A stretch of 64,000 bases of DNA from Rhodoblastus acidophilus (GCF_009720655.1 NZ_WNKS01000015.1:1-64000); one strand, 5' to 3'; positions 1 to 11,652 are shown, counted from the first letter of the stretch. Notes: a model not told the origin generated them from the sequence alone. Translations and numbers: made by a program.

Positions 1-379
1 GCGATTCATGACCACAAAGCTTAGCCTTATTGTGCGCACCAGGGAATCCGACCGAGTCATTCAGCCGGAAACCGTATCAGACGCTGAAGCCAGCGCCCCA
101 GTCCCCCTCACCCTAACCCACACCCCGCACGCGGGGAGAGGGGACAGGCCCGTCATTGGGCGAGGCGCGCCTTACACCCCCCGATCGCAGAATTCGCGGG
201 AGGGCAACAAAATGGCCACGCCAACGCCTTGATCTTACGCGACTTAACCGCTGCCGGGCTTGTCGAGCCTTGCGCTGAGCCGCACTGGACTCATGTCCAG
301 AGCACAAACCCCTGACCTCAACCCAGACCATCCCAAGAGGTACGAGCCACGCGCAAGTGGCGAGCACAGGAGTAGAAGT
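1..379. other. Non-coding left edge
   Basis: No convincing gene is visible here. The stretch holds a palindromic CCCCGC-ACG-GCGGGG type segment near 124-140, of the kind found in intergenic repeats of this group, and the upstream region of the transglycosylase gene. The short open frames crossing it have no recognisable protein features. The right-hand part ends in an AGGAG ribosome binding site at 368-372. Confidence 0.5.
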
Positions 380-784
380 TTGAAGGTTTTGACGATCCTC
401 GTCGCGCTCGTCGCGACGCCGACCGCCACGATGGCTTCCGAATACGCCATCCGTTCCATGATCTCCGCCAAGGTCTCGTCCGAGATCGGCGCGCAATGGG
501 TTCCAACGGCGTTAAAAATCGCCCAGATCGAATCCCGCATGCAGTGCAATCCGCGCGGCAACACCCGACATCACGGCGTCTTTCAGGTCGGCGATCCCCA
601 CCGTTTCGGCATCTCTCCTTCCGCCGCCCGCACCTGCGCCGGCGGCATCGCGGCGGGCGTCGCCCATATGGCCGCCTGTATCAGAATGGGCGCCGCCAAC
701 GCCCGCCAGATGATGATCTGCCACAACGCCGGCAACCCCTTCGCCCGGCATGTCGAAAGGGCCTATCGCGTCGCGCTTCGCTAG
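380..784 (+). CDS. Small secreted lytic transglycosylase (SLT-like)
   Basis: A 134-residue protein that probably cleaves peptidoglycan glycan strands in the periplasm. I chose the TTG at 380 because AGGAG lies 7 nt upstream and the frame then opens directly with a signal peptide (residues 1-20, cleavage near ATMAS-EY). The mature part resembles the SLT/goose-lysozyme fold: IESR with the presumed catalytic Glu51, GVFQV (66-70) corresponding to the GxxQ motif, and ICHNAGNP (113-120) in place of the usual YNxG. Cys56, Cys86, Cys100 and Cys114 could form disulfides. Small enzymes of this type often serve envelope-spanning machines, but no such cluster is adjacent. An upstream ATG at 260 would add 40 residues without signal-peptide logic and is less likely. 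Confidence 0.75.
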   Translation: MKVLTILVALVATPTATMASEYAIRSMISAKVSSEIGAQWVPTALKIAQIESRMQCNPRGNTRHHGVFQVGDPHRFGISPSAARTCAGGIAAGVAHMAACIRMGAANARQMMICHNAGNPFARHVERAYRVALR

Positions 785-793
785 CAGCGAGAC

Positions 794-824
794 TCCCGGG
801 CGCGCCTTCGCAGCGCGCCCGGGA
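794..824. terminator. Hairpin between convergent genes
   Basis: Perfect 12-bp inverted repeat TCCCGGGCGCGC / GCGCGCCCGGGA with a 7-nt loop, placed between the ends of the transglycosylase gene and the convergent FAD-oxidase gene. There is no T tract, so it is a bidirectional stem of uncertain terminating strength. Confidence 0.5.
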
Positions 825-855
825 CCGCGTCAGAGCGGGAAGCCAATCCGACGAT

Positions 856-2259
856 CTAAAGCACCTTCCCCGGGTTCAGCGTCCCCTTCGGGTCCAGCGC
901 GGCCTTGAAGCGGCGCATCACCTCCAGCGCCACCGGGTCTTTGACGCCCGGCAGCAGGTCGCGCTTCAGCACGCCCACGCCGTGTTCGGCGGAAATCGAG
1001 CCGTTCATGCGCGTCACAACCGCATGCACCGCCTCGTTCAGCTCCTCCCAGCGCGCCAAAAAACCCGCCTTGTCGGCGCCGACGGGTTGCGTGACGTTGT
1101 AATGCACGTTGCCGTCGCCCATGTGCCCGAACGGCACGGGACGCGCGCCCGGAATTGTCTTTTCGACAATCGGCCCGGCCTCGGCCAGAAAGGCCGGAAC
1201 CAGCGCCACCGGCAAGCACACGTCGTGCTTGATCGACCCGCCCTCGTGCTTCTGCTTCTCCGACAGATTTTCGCGCAGCGTCCAAAACGCTGTCCGCTGG
1301 TCGAGCGAGGCGGCGACGACCGCGTCCTCGATGATTTCTTTTTCGAACGCGGCTTCGAGCAGCGCCATCAGCTTGTCGTTGAGGCCGGCTTCGGACTGCG
1401 AGGCCAATTCGAGAAGCACATACCAGTTGTGCTCGCCCTCCAGCGGCTCGCGCGCGCCGTCCGTGTGCTGGACCACGATCTCGACGCCGAACCGCGACAT
1501 GAACTCAAACGTTTTCAGGTCCGGTCCGCCCATTTCCTGGGCCAGCATCAGCAGCTCAAGGCATTTTTCCGGGCTGTCCAAGCCGACCAGCGCCGTCTCC
1601 ACCGCGCGCGGGCGCGGATAAAGTTTTACAACTGCCGCCGTGATCACCCCGAGCGTGCCTTCGGAGCCCATGAACACGTGCTTCAAATCGTAGCCGGTGT
1701 TGTCCTTGCGCAATTTCGAAAGATTGTTCAGCAGCTTGCCGTCGGCCAGAGCCACTTCCAGCCCGGTGACGAGGTCCCGCGCATTGCCATAGGCCAGCAC
1801 GGCGGTGCCGCCCGCGTTGGACGCCAAATTGCCGCCGATGGTGCAAGAGCCCTCGGCCGCCAGCGACAGCGGAAACAGCCGGTCCACGCTCTCGGCGGCT
1901 TCCTGGACCTTTTGCAAGGTCACGCCGGCTTCGACGATCATGGTGTTGGAGGCGGGGTCGATCTCGCGAATCTTGTCGAGCCGGTTCAGCGACAACAAAA
2001 TTTGCGTGCCGGATTGATCGGTGATCTGTCCGCCGACGAGGCCGGTATTGCCGCCCTGCGGCACCACTTTCAGGCCGTGGGCGTCGGCGTAGCCCAGCAC
2101 CGCAGCCACTTCCTGGGCGGAGCCGGGGCGGACGACGCAGGCCGCCTTGCCATGCCAGAGATCGCGCGGCTCGCTCATATAGCCGGCCATATCGGCGCCG
2201 ACCAAAACGTATTTGTCGCCGACAATGCCCGCGAGCGCCTTGGCGATTTGCTCAGCCAT
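856..2259 (-). CDS. FAD-linked oxidase, D-2-hydroxyglutarate/D-lactate dehydrogenase family
   Basis: A 467-residue flavoprotein of the GlcD/D2HGDH family that oxidises a D-2-hydroxyacid to the 2-oxoacid and passes electrons to a soluble or membrane acceptor. The N-terminal PCMH-type FAD domain contains PQGGNTGLVGG (67-77). The C-terminal FAD-oxidase domain contains GHMGDGNVHYNV (378-389), carrying the metal- and substrate-binding histidines, and SAEHGVG (423-429). Length is normal for the family. A GAGGA site precedes the ATG and the gene starts 14 bp after the rlmD stop, so it is probably the last gene of a tlyA-rlmD transcript. The exact substrate cannot be read from sequence; D-2-hydroxyglutarate or D-lactate are the best guesses. 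Confidence 0.88.
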   Translation of the reverse strand: MAEQIAKALAGIVGDKYVLVGADMAGYMSEPRDLWHGKAACVVRPGSAQEVAAVLGYADAHGLKVVPQGGNTGLVGGQITDQSGTQILLSLNRLDKIREIDPASNTMIVEAGVTLQKVQEAAESVDRLFPLSLAAEGSCTIGGNLASNAGGTAVLAYGNARDLVTGLEVALADGKLLNNLSKLRKDNTGYDLKHVFMGSEGTLGVITAAVVKLYPRPRAVETALVGLDSPEKCLELLMLAQEMGGPDLKTFEFMSRFGVEIVVQHTDGAREPLEGEHNWYVLLELASQSEAGLNDKLMALLEAAFEKEIIEDAVVAASLDQRTAFWTLRENLSEKQKHEGGSIKHDVCLPVALVPAFLAEAGPIVEKTIPGARPVPFGHMGDGNVHYNVTQPVGADKAGFLARWEELNEAVHAVVTRMNGSISAEHGVGVLKRDLLPGVKDPVALEVMRRFKAALDPKGTLNPGKVL

Positions 2260-2273
2260 TTCATCCTCAAACG

Positions 2274-3542
2274 TCAGCCAAGCAGGCGGCGCTTCTTCCT
2301 TTTGGCGCGCGCATCGCTGGCGAAAATCCCGATCAGCTCCACATGCGGCGAATAGAGGAATTGGTCAACAGGAATGACGCTTTCCAGCACATAGCCGCCC
2401 GCGACCAAAGTTTTTGCATCGCGCGCAAATGTTTGCGCGTTGCAGGATGCCGCCGCAATTTTCGGCACGGTGCTGCGCGCCAGTTCGCGCGCTTGCGCCT
2501 CGGCGCCGGCGCGCGGCGGGTCGAACACGACCGCGTCGAATTTTTCCAGCTCCGCCGGAAGCAGGGGGCGAACAAAAAGGTCGCGCGCCTCGCCCTTCAC
2601 GCCGCGCAAACCCTGCGTGTTGCGCGCGGCGCGCAAACACGCGTTCAGCGCGGCGGCGTCGTTCTCGACGCAGAAAACGTCCGCCTTTTCCGCCAGACGC
2701 AGGGCGAAGGCGCCCGAGCCGGAAAACAGGTCGGCGCATTTTTTCGCGCCCGCGAGCGCCTCGACGACCACGGAGGTCAAAATCTCCTCCCCCGCCGCCG
2801 TCGCCTGCAAAAAGCTGCCCGGCGGCGGCGTGACCACCGCGCGTCCGGACAAAATTTCAGGCGCGCGGCGCTCGATCAGGACGATGCCGTGATTGGAAAT
2901 GCGCGCGAGGTCGAGTTTTTGGGCGACCGCGACCAGAGCCTGTTCCGTATGGAAATCGAGCTTGCCGCAGCCGCGCACGTCCACGTCGAGCCCGGTTCGC
3001 GCGCCGGTGACGACGAGATCCAGCGGTTTTTCGTTCTGCGCCAGTTTTTCCGCGATCTCGCGCGCGGCGGCCACGGCGCCGGCCATTTCGGGCGCGAGAA
3101 TCGGGCAGGCGTCGAGTTCAAAAATCGTGTGGCTGCGCGCCTCCATGAAGCCGACGCGGGCGCGTCCGCGAAAATCGAACCGCGCATGGAACGTGGCGCG
3201 GCGCCGACCGGCGCCCCAGGCCGCGCGCAGCGGCGCGACCTCCGCGCTCACGCCCGCGTGGCGTAAGGCGTCCACCACAAGGCCCCGTTTCCATTCGGCA
3301 TAGGCGTCGGGGGCCAGCGTCTGAACGGCGCAGCCGCCGCAGGCGGAAAAATGCGGGCAGGGCGCGGCCACCCGGTCCGGCGAGGGTTTCAAAACCTCGA
3401 TCAGCCGGCCGCGCTCGCCGTCGACTTCGGCCAAAACCTCTTCGCCGGGCAGGGCGAAGGGAACGAAGACGGGGCCTTTCGCCATGCCTTCGCCACGCGA
3501 AGTCAATTTGTCGATGAAAAGATGGGCGTTGAGGTCGATCAC
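2274..3542 (-). CDS. rlmD: 23S rRNA (uracil-5-)-methyltransferase RlmD/RumA-like
   Basis: A 422-residue SAM-dependent RNA m5U methyltransferase. I chose the GTG at 3542 because it overlaps the tlyA stop in a GTGA junction, which suggests translational coupling; an ATG at 3623 would lie well inside tlyA. Visible parts are an N-terminal TRAM-like segment, an iron-sulfur cysteine set (Cys62, Cys68, Cys71 in CPHFSACGGC plus a later Cys), the SAM motif DLFSGSGAF, VFDPPRAG, and the nucleophile Cys367 in SCNAQT. The Fe-S cysteines favour RlmD/RumA over TrmA, although alphaproteobacterial enzymes can have different target bases. The C-terminus is Lys/Arg rich. Confidence 0.88.
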   Translation of the reverse strand: MIDLNAHLFIDKLTSRGEGMAKGPVFVPFALPGEEVLAEVDGERGRLIEVLKPSPDRVAAPCPHFSACGGCAVQTLAPDAYAEWKRGLVVDALRHAGVSAEVAPLRAAWGAGRRRATFHARFDFRGRARVGFMEARSHTIFELDACPILAPEMAGAVAAAREIAEKLAQNEKPLDLVVTGARTGLDVDVRGCGKLDFHTEQALVAVAQKLDLARISNHGIVLIERRAPEILSGRAVVTPPPGSFLQATAAGEEILTSVVVEALAGAKKCADLFSGSGAFALRLAEKADVFCVENDAAALNACLRAARNTQGLRGVKGEARDLFVRPLLPAELEKFDAVVFDPPRAGAEAQARELARSTVPKIAAASCNAQTFARDAKTLVAGGYVLESVIPVDQFLYSPHVELIGIFASDARAKRKKRRLLG

Positions 3543-4264
3543 GCGCGGCGCGCTCCTAGCAAGAATTCCACATTGCCGTCGCCGCCGCAGATCGGCGAGG
3601 GGACGACGCCCAGCACGCGCCACCCCAATTCGGTGACCAGCGCCTTTGTTTTTTCGCAGACGGCGTCGCGCACACAGGCGTCGCGGACAAAACCCTTTTT
3701 GACGTGCTCCGGCCCGGCCTCGAACTGCGGTTTGATCAGGATCGCGGCCTCGGCGCCCGGCGCGGCCAAGGCGAAAACCGGCGGCAGGACCAGGGTGAGC
3801 GATATGAAACTGACGTCGCAGACCAATAATTCCGGCGCGCCCGGCAGGTCGGCGGGGGTCAGCTTGCGCGCGTCAAACTTTTCAAGCGCGGTCACGCGCG
3901 GGTCGGCGGCGATCCGCGCGTGCAACTGGCCGGAGCCGACATCGACGCAGGTCACATGCGCGGCGCCGCGCGACAGCAGCACATCGGCGAACCCGCCTGT
4001 CGAGGCGCCGACATCCAGCGCCCGTTTTCCCGCGGGGTCAATGGCGAAGGCCTCCAGCGCCGCCGCCAGTTTTACGCCGCCGCGCGATACCCACGGATAC
4101 GGCGCTTCCGCCTCGATCCGCGCGGCGTCCTCCACCGGCTCGGACGGCTTTCGAACCAAAACCCCGTCGAGCCGCACCAGCCCGGCCTCGATCGCCTCGC
4201 GCGCCTTGGCGCGGCTCGGGAAAAAGCCCCGGGCGACCAGAGCCAGATCGGCGCGCTGGGTCAT
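3539..4264 (-). CDS. tlyA: TlyA-type rRNA 2'-O-methyltransferase
   Basis: A 241-residue TlyA family protein, predicted to methylate ribose 2'-OH positions in 16S/23S rRNA. An S4 RNA-binding domain covers about residues 3-62 and an FtsJ-like Rossmann domain follows, with the SAM motif DVGASTGGF (84-92). Candidate K-D-K catalytic residues are Lys65, Asp150 and Lys178. The ATG at 4264 gives the normal family length; the frame stays open far upstream, but that part is antisense to the CorA-like gene. It heads the tlyA-rlmD-oxidase run. In many alphaproteobacteria tlyA follows dxs directly, whereas here a CorA-like gene on the other strand lies between them. Confidence 0.9.
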   Translation of the reverse strand: MTQRADLALVARGFFPSRAKAREAIEAGLVRLDGVLVRKPSEPVEDAARIEAEAPYPWVSRGGVKLAAALEAFAIDPAGKRALDVGASTGGFADVLLSRGAAHVTCVDVGSGQLHARIAADPRVTALEKFDARKLTPADLPGAPELLVCDVSFISLTLVLPPVFALAAPGAEAAILIKPQFEAGPEHVKKGFVRDACVRDAVCEKTKALVTELGWRVLGVVPSPICGGDGNVEFLLGARRA

Positions 4265-4363
4265 GAGAAATTGTCCTTGGGGATCGGGCGAAAGCGGGGC
4301 TTGTCGAGCGCGAGGAGTCCTGCGCCTATCACATCGGGACGCGCGAGAGAAGCGGCGGGGCGC

Positions 4364-6007
4364 ATGGACGACACATCGGACAAGATCGCGGTTCGGACGT
4401 TTCGCCAGATTCTGTTCTGGCCGTTGCAGCTCATGCCGCTGTCCGCGCCGCGCGCGCAACATTGGCACGCCTTGGAGGATCATTCCGACTGGATGCTGCT
4501 GGAGGACGATTTTCCCTCCGACGTCGCGCGCTACCGCGAGCGCCATTACCGCGAATTCGTCGCCTTCCTGCCCCACGTCCAGCGTTTTCTCTATGGCGAG
4601 CGCTGCGGCGGCGCGGCGAGCTATGGCGAGTCGCCGCTGCGGATCTATCGGCGAAAAAACATTTCCGCCGTGCGGGTGCGCGCCCCGGACGAGACGGAAA
4701 GCCGCACCTTTCGCGTCAAGCACGCCGACGTCTACTTCTTTTTCGACGCCGATGTGATCATCCCCGTGATCGAAATCTGGGCCGACGACATCGACCTCGA
4801 TGTCGCCCTGGACACGATGAACCGGTTCGGGCGCGCTTATCCTTCGGGTTGGGACGAGCGCGGCGATCCCGCCAATTGTTTCGACAGCGTCGAATGGCTC
4901 GACGCCCAGGGGCAGCCTCTCGCCCAGTCCGATCTTGGCGACAAGGAGCGGTTCTATTCGGCGGTCGTCAGCGAACAGGTGGTGGAGATCGGCGCCCACT
5001 GGGACTATTTGCTGCGTCCGATGCGGCTCAACCGCGCCGGGGTGAAGGCGCCGGTGCGCTACCGTCCCCTGGAGTTCCATCGCATGCCGCTGATGGCGTT
5101 CCTCGCGGTGGACGATCCCCTGCGCCTCACCCGCGCGGAATTCGTGCGCCTCGCCTATTCCGCCGCGCCCGGCCCGCGCGCCGCCCTGCCGCTCTCCGGC
5201 GCCTTTCTCGAAGATTTCGAGAAGAACCATTGCTACGACCGCTACTTCGACCCCGAGCGCAGCGAACCCGACTGGCTCAACATGCGGATCATGTGCACGG
5301 CGCAGGCCCTGGTCATGGTCGGCCGCGCCGGCGATCCCGCCTATGCCGACCCCGAGCGCGGCTATCTCGGCCAGTTCCGCCACCAGTTCTTCATGCTCGG
5401 CATGATCGCGCATTTTCATCGCGCGGCGGTGTTGATGATGTCGAACCGCCTTGTCGAGGTCATCCGCAGGCTCGATCCTGGCGACGGCCGCACGGTCGCG
5501 CGGTTCCGCCGCGACATCCGCAACCTCTCGGCCGGCTTCCTGCGCTTCACCCACCGCTATTATTTCTCCGAAGTCTCGGACCAGGCGGTGCTGCGCGACA
5601 TTTTTCGGCTGTGGTCGACGCAACTCGGCACGGCCGCGCTGTTTCAGGAGTTGCGCGACGAGGTCAACGACGGCGAGGGGTTTATGGAAGCCGACCTGTT
5701 GCGCCGGCAGGCCGTGACCATTCTGCAACTCACCGTCGTCACCATGCTCAGCCTGATCGGCACGGTCACCACCGGTTTTTTGGGAATGAACATTTTTGGC
5801 TATGCCGAACTGCCGGCGTGGGATCGCTTCCTGATTTTCTTGGCGGTGTTCATTCCGATCACGTTCCTCACCTTCTACACGGTGATGAAGTCGCGTCGGC
5901 TCGCCAACTTCCTCGATTTGCTTGGCAATGAACGGGCGAATTGGAAAATGCGCTTCAAGGCGCTGGCCAATGTCTGGCGCCGCGGCGAGGGGGATTTTGG
6001 GGAGTGA
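4364..6007 (+). CDS. CorA-like metal ion transporter with long cytosolic domain
   Basis: A 547-residue protein with a large N-terminal soluble region and two C-terminal membrane segments (about 452-473 and 490-510). Between them lies LGMNIFGYAELP, containing the CorA signature GMN at 474-476, so a role in Mg2+ or other divalent cation transport by a homo-oligomeric channel is likely. CorA proteins are usually near 320 residues; this one has roughly 200 extra residues at the N-terminus. The ATG at 4364 follows a purine-rich AGCGGCGGGG stretch; earlier in-frame starts would overlap divergent tlyA. Substrate is not certain because only the pore end is recognisable by eye. Confidence 0.75.
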   Translation: MDDTSDKIAVRTFRQILFWPLQLMPLSAPRAQHWHALEDHSDWMLLEDDFPSDVARYRERHYREFVAFLPHVQRFLYGERCGGAASYGESPLRIYRRKNISAVRVRAPDETESRTFRVKHADVYFFFDADVIIPVIEIWADDIDLDVALDTMNRFGRAYPSGWDERGDPANCFDSVEWLDAQGQPLAQSDLGDKERFYSAVVSEQVVEIGAHWDYLLRPMRLNRAGVKAPVRYRPLEFHRMPLMAFLAVDDPLRLTRAEFVRLAYSAAPGPRAALPLSGAFLEDFEKNHCYDRYFDPERSEPDWLNMRIMCTAQALVMVGRAGDPAYADPERGYLGQFRHQFFMLGMIAHFHRAAVLMMSNRLVEVIRRLDPGDGRTVARFRRDIRNLSAGFLRFTHRYYFSEVSDQAVLRDIFRLWSTQLGTAALFQELRDEVNDGEGFMEADLLRRQAVTILQLTVVTMLSLIGTVTTGFLGMNIFGYAELPAWDRFLIFLAVFIPITFLTFYTVMKSRRLANFLDLLGNERANWKMRFKALANVWRRGEGDFGE

Positions 6008-6019
6008 CCGCGCGCGCCT

Positions 6020-6225
6020 TCTCCCCTTGCGGGAGAAGGTGGCCCCGAAGGGGCCGGATGAGGGGTTCGTCTCTTCAAGACCCAGCCGAACTGCGGGGTG
6101 CGTCGCCCCATACGGTTTCCGCAAGTTCGCTTCGCGATCCGCGAAAACGAAATCGCGAGGAAATCCTCCAGGCGAAGGGCGGATTTTCGCAATCGTATCA
6201 TCCGTCTCCCGCAAGGGGAGAAGGG
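6020..6225. repeat. Inverted CTCCCGCAAGGGGAG-type segments flanking a short element
   Basis: TCTCCCCTTGCGGGAGAAGG near 6020-6039 is matched in inverted orientation by CTCCCGCAAGGGGAGAAGG near 6206-6224. Together they bracket the 87-bp form of the TA-flanked repeat and lie between the convergent CorA-like and dxs genes. The arms could form a long stem in RNA from either strand. Confidence 0.55.
6111..6197 (+). repeat. TA-flanked palindromic element, 87-bp deletion form
   Basis: Begins TACGGTTTCCGC and ends GCAATCGTA. It follows the left about 75 bp of the 123-bp family seen at 11653, 38797, 42282 and 61432, but lacks the 15-bp-stem hairpin that forms the right end of the full copies, and has several substitutions. 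It lies between the CorA-like gene and dxs. Confidence 0.75.
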
Positions 6226-6232
6226 CAAAGCC

Positions 6233-8152
6233 TCAGACCGTCGCCGCCTCGACCGGCGTCTTCCCCAGCACGTTCAAAACCTTGGCGACGATGCCCGCCG
6301 CATCCAACCCGGACTTGGCGTAAAGTTTTTCCGGGCTGTCGTGGTCGAGATAGACGTCGGGCAGGACCATGGCGCGGGCCTTCAGCCCACGGTCGAGGAA
6401 GCCGTCCTCGGCGAGCTGCTGCATCACGTAAGAGCCGAAGCCGCCGATGGAGCCTTCCTCCACCGTGATCAGCGCCTCGTGCGACGAAGCGAGCTGGCGC
6501 AACAGTTCAACGTCCAGCGGCTTGGCGAAGCGGGCGTCGGCGACCGTCACCGAAATCCCCTGCGCGGCCAGTTGATCGGCGGCGTTCAGCGCCTCGTAGA
6601 GACGCGGACCCAGGGTCAGGATGGCGACCTTCTCGCCCTGGCGGACGATGCGGCCCTTGCCGATTTCGAGCGGAACGCCCTCTTGCGGCATCTCGACGCC
6701 AAATCCGTCGCCGCGCGGATAGCGCAGCGCGATCGGGCCATTGTCATAGGCGACGCAGGTCGCGACCATGTGCACCAGCTCCGCCTCATCGGCGGCGGCC
6801 ATGATCACCATGTTCGGCAGGCAGCCCAAAAAGGCCACGTCGAACGAGCCCGCATGGGTGGCGCCGTCGGCGCCGACCAGACCGGCGCGGTCGATGGCGA
6901 AGCGCACCGGCAGCTTTTGCAGCGACACGTCGTGCATCACCTGGTCGTAGGCGCGCTGCAGGAAGCTGGAATAGATCGCGCAAAACGGCTTCAAACCTTC
7001 CGCCGCGAGGCCGGCGGCGAAAGTGACCGCGTGCTGCTCGGCGATGCCCACGTCAAAGGTGCGATCCGGAAAAACGTGCTCGAACAGGTCGACGCCGGTG
7101 CCGGTCGGCATGGCCGCGGTGATGGCGACGATCTTCGGGTCCTTTTCCCCCTCCTTGGCCAGCGACTGGCCAAACACTTTTGTGAAAGACGGGGCGTTGG
7201 CCTTGGGCTTGATCTGCGCGCCGGTGACCACGTCGAACTTGTTGACGCCGTGGTACTTGTCCTTGGCGGCTTCGGCGGGCGGATAGCCCTTGCCCTTCTG
7301 CGTGACCACGTGCAGCAGCACGGGGCCGCCCGGATCGGCGTCGCGCACGTTTTTCAGGACGGGCAGCAGGTGGTCGAGGTTATGGCCGTCGATCGGGCCG
7401 ACGTAGTAAAAGCCGAGCTCCTCGAACAAGGTGCCGCCGGTGACATAGGTGCGGGCGTGCTCGACGGCGCGGGTGAGGGCGCGATCGACGCTCTTCGGCA
7501 GATGGGCGGAGAGATGCTTGCCCACATCGCGCAGTTTCAGGAAATTTTTGTCGGACGACAGGCGGGCGAGATAGGACGACATGGCGCCGGTCGGCGGCGC
7601 GATCGACATGTCGTTGTCATTGAGAATGACCGTCAGCCGTGACTGCATGGCGCCGGCGTTGTTCATCGCCTCATAGGCCATGCCGGCGGACAGCGAGCCG
7701 TCGCCGATGACGGCGATCACATGATTGTCGCGTTTCAGCAGATCGCGGGCCACCGCCATGCCGACGCCAACCGAGATCGACGTGGAGGAGTGTCCGGCGC
7801 CAAAGGGATCGTATTCGCTCTCGGTGCGCTTGGTGAAGCCGGAGAGGCCGCCGCCCTGGCGCAGGGTTTTGATGCGGTCGCGGCGCCCGGTGAGGAGCTT
7901 GTGCGGGTAGGCCTGGTGTCCCACGTCCCAAATCAGGCGGTCGTCCGGCGTGTTGAAGACGTAGTGCAGCGCCACGGTGAGTTCGACCACGCCGAGGCTG
8001 GAGCCAAGGTGCCCGCCGGTGACCGACACCGTGTCGATCGTCGCGCGCCGGACTTCGTCGGCCAAGGCCCTGAGGTCGCTCTCCGGAAGGCGGCGCAGAT
8101 CGGCGGGGATTTTCACCCTGTCGAGCAGGGAGTATTTCGTCAAATCAGTCAC
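6233..8152 (-). CDS. dxs: 1-deoxy-D-xylulose-5-phosphate synthase
   Basis: A 639-residue thiamine-diphosphate enzyme that condenses pyruvate and glyceraldehyde 3-phosphate, the first step of the MEP isoprenoid pathway. Landmarks from the chosen start are GGHLG (46-50), FGAGHSSTS (117-125) and the ThDP/Mg2+ motif [10 protein letters not shown] (148-157) leading into EAMNNAG. Length fits the family. I chose GTG at 8152, which gives the familiar TDLTKY..LL opening; an ATG at 8239 would add 29 residues with no ribosome site. It runs towards the CorA-like gene with a repeat element between the stops. Confidence 0.92.
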   Translation of the reverse strand: MTDLTKYSLLDRVKIPADLRRLPESDLRALADEVRRATIDTVSVTGGHLGSSLGVVELTVALHYVFNTPDDRLIWDVGHQAYPHKLLTGRRDRIKTLRQGGGLSGFTKRTESEYDPFGAGHSSTSISVGVGMAVARDLLKRDNHVIAVIGDGSLSAGMAYEAMNNAGAMQSRLTVILNDNDMSIAPPTGAMSSYLARLSSDKNFLKLRDVGKHLSAHLPKSVDRALTRAVEHARTYVTGGTLFEELGFYYVGPIDGHNLDHLLPVLKNVRDADPGGPVLLHVVTQKGKGYPPAEAAKDKYHGVNKFDVVTGAQIKPKANAPSFTKVFGQSLAKEGEKDPKIVAITAAMPTGTGVDLFEHVFPDRTFDVGIAEQHAVTFAAGLAAEGLKPFCAIYSSFLQRAYDQVMHDVSLQKLPVRFAIDRAGLVGADGATHAGSFDVAFLGCLPNMVIMAAADEAELVHMVATCVAYDNGPIALRYPRGDGFGVEMPQEGVPLEIGKGRIVRQGEKVAILTLGPRLYEALNAADQLAAQGISVTVADARFAKPLDVELLRQLASSHEALITVEEGSIGGFGSYVMQQLAEDGFLDRGLKARAMVLPDVYLDHDSPEKLYAKSGLDAAGIVAKVLNVLGKTPVEAATV

Positions 8153-8417
8153 AGCACTCAATATCTCACGGGCTCGGGGAGCCAGGGCGAAAGGCTGCTT
8201 TACACGCAACCGGCCGCTGGGGCAATGAATCCCATGCAAGTTTGTGATGCGTGCGGTCCAGTCACGCTTTAGCCCTTTTGATTAGGAACACCTTGACGCG
8301 CCTGCGCCGGGCGGTATTCATCCTGTTGGTTCCCGTCAGGGAGGCGGAGAACCAGCCCGCGGACCATTCAGCTTCGCGTGGCGTCAAACTTTTGTCGTAC
8401 GCTAAAGGAAAACAAAA
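8153..8417. other. Divergent dxs/ppdK intergenic region
   Basis: About 265 bp between divergent genes, with no credible open frame. It must hold both promoters. The only clear element is AAAGGA at 8403-8408, the ribosome binding site of ppdK. Confidence 0.5.
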
Positions 8418-11096
<2,679 letters not shown>

Positions 11097-11114
11097 CGCA
11101 ACGCTCCCAACGTC

Positions 11115-11137
11115 ATGCCCGGGCTTGTCCCGGGCAT
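11115..11137. terminator. Palindrome downstream of ppdK
   Basis: ATGCCCGGG / CCCGGGCAT arms of 9 bp with a 5-nt loop, 18 bp after the ppdK stop. This GTCATGCCCGGGCTTGTCCC type sequence is a common dispersed palindrome in Rhizobiales genomes and probably acts as the transcript end. There is no T tract. Confidence 0.5.
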
Positions 11138-11213
11138 CCACACCAGCCCGCGAGGCGAAGCGACGACTTCACGACGCATGATCCGCGTGAGCCCCAAAAG
11201 GCCCCCACTCCAG

Positions 11214-11277
11214 TAGCCCTCATGGTGAGGAGGCCGCCGCGAGGCGGCCGTCTCGAACCACGAGGGCGGTCCACGGG
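11214..11277. repeat. GGGCGGTCCAC repeat family, copy 1
   Basis: TAGCCCTCATGGTGAGGAGG, an inner GCCGCCGCGAGGCGGC palindrome, GTCTCGAA, then GGGCGGTCCACGGGCG. The same order of blocks occurs at 39551-39712 and 42159-42276. Confidence 0.65.
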
Positions 11278-11353
11278 CGCCAAACCCGCCATTTTGTGAA
11301 AAGTGAAAACGAATCCCCCACCCTTGACAAACGTCCAAAAGTTGTTCCTGTTA

Positions 11354-11369
11354 TGTTCCACGTGAAACG
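11354..11369. promoter_or_regulatory. parS-like palindrome
   Basis: TGTTCCACGTGAAACG differs at two positions from the bacterial ParB-binding site TGTTTCACGTGAAACA, and its core is the perfect CACGTG. It is in a non-coding, lower-GC block. No parA or parB gene is in the window. It could instead be an operator over the nearby TTGACA hexamer at 11324-11329. Confidence 0.4.
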
Positions 11370-11459
11370 TTTTTGCGTAACCTTTTGATTTAAGAGGCAT
11401 TTGTTCGAGCGACCGCCGCCCGGCCGCCGCATCGCCGTCCCAACAACCCCGGAGTTGCA

Positions 11460-11497
11460 CGCGCAAAAACCGACGTGTTTTGCGCGGTTTTTGCGCG
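11460..11497. other. Strong 13-bp-stem hairpin, possible end of a small transcript
   Basis: CGCGCAAAAACCG / CGGTTTTTGCGCG perfect inverted repeat with a 12-nt loop. It lies about 130 bp downstream of the TTGACA hexamer at 11324, with no open frame between, so a short untranslated RNA is conceivable but unproven. Confidence 0.35.
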
Positions 11498-11652
11498 AAA
11501 ATGCAGAAAAACACACGGTTTGTGATCACTTTTCGCGAGTCGAATTCAACCCTGCGTAGAATTTTTGCAAAATCGACGGGTCGCCCGGGGGTGCGGAGGG
11601 CGCCAAAAAAAAACCTCAAATCCCGTTCGCCGGCCCCCCGCCTCGTGAATGA

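Noticed and set aside
65-77. GGAAACCGTAT near the left edge as a sixth TA-flanked element
   Set aside because: Only about 11 bp match one terminus; the rest of the element is absent, so chance cannot be excluded.
496-2355. Long plus-strand frame of about 620 codons over the FAD-oxidase gene
   Set aside because: It is antisense to a clear enzyme gene, Arg-rich and without motifs; high GC keeps such shadow frames open.
4265-6214. Extended upstream frame making TlyA about 890 residues
   Set aside because: The extra part is antisense to the CorA-like gene; the ATG at 4264 gives the normal TlyA length.
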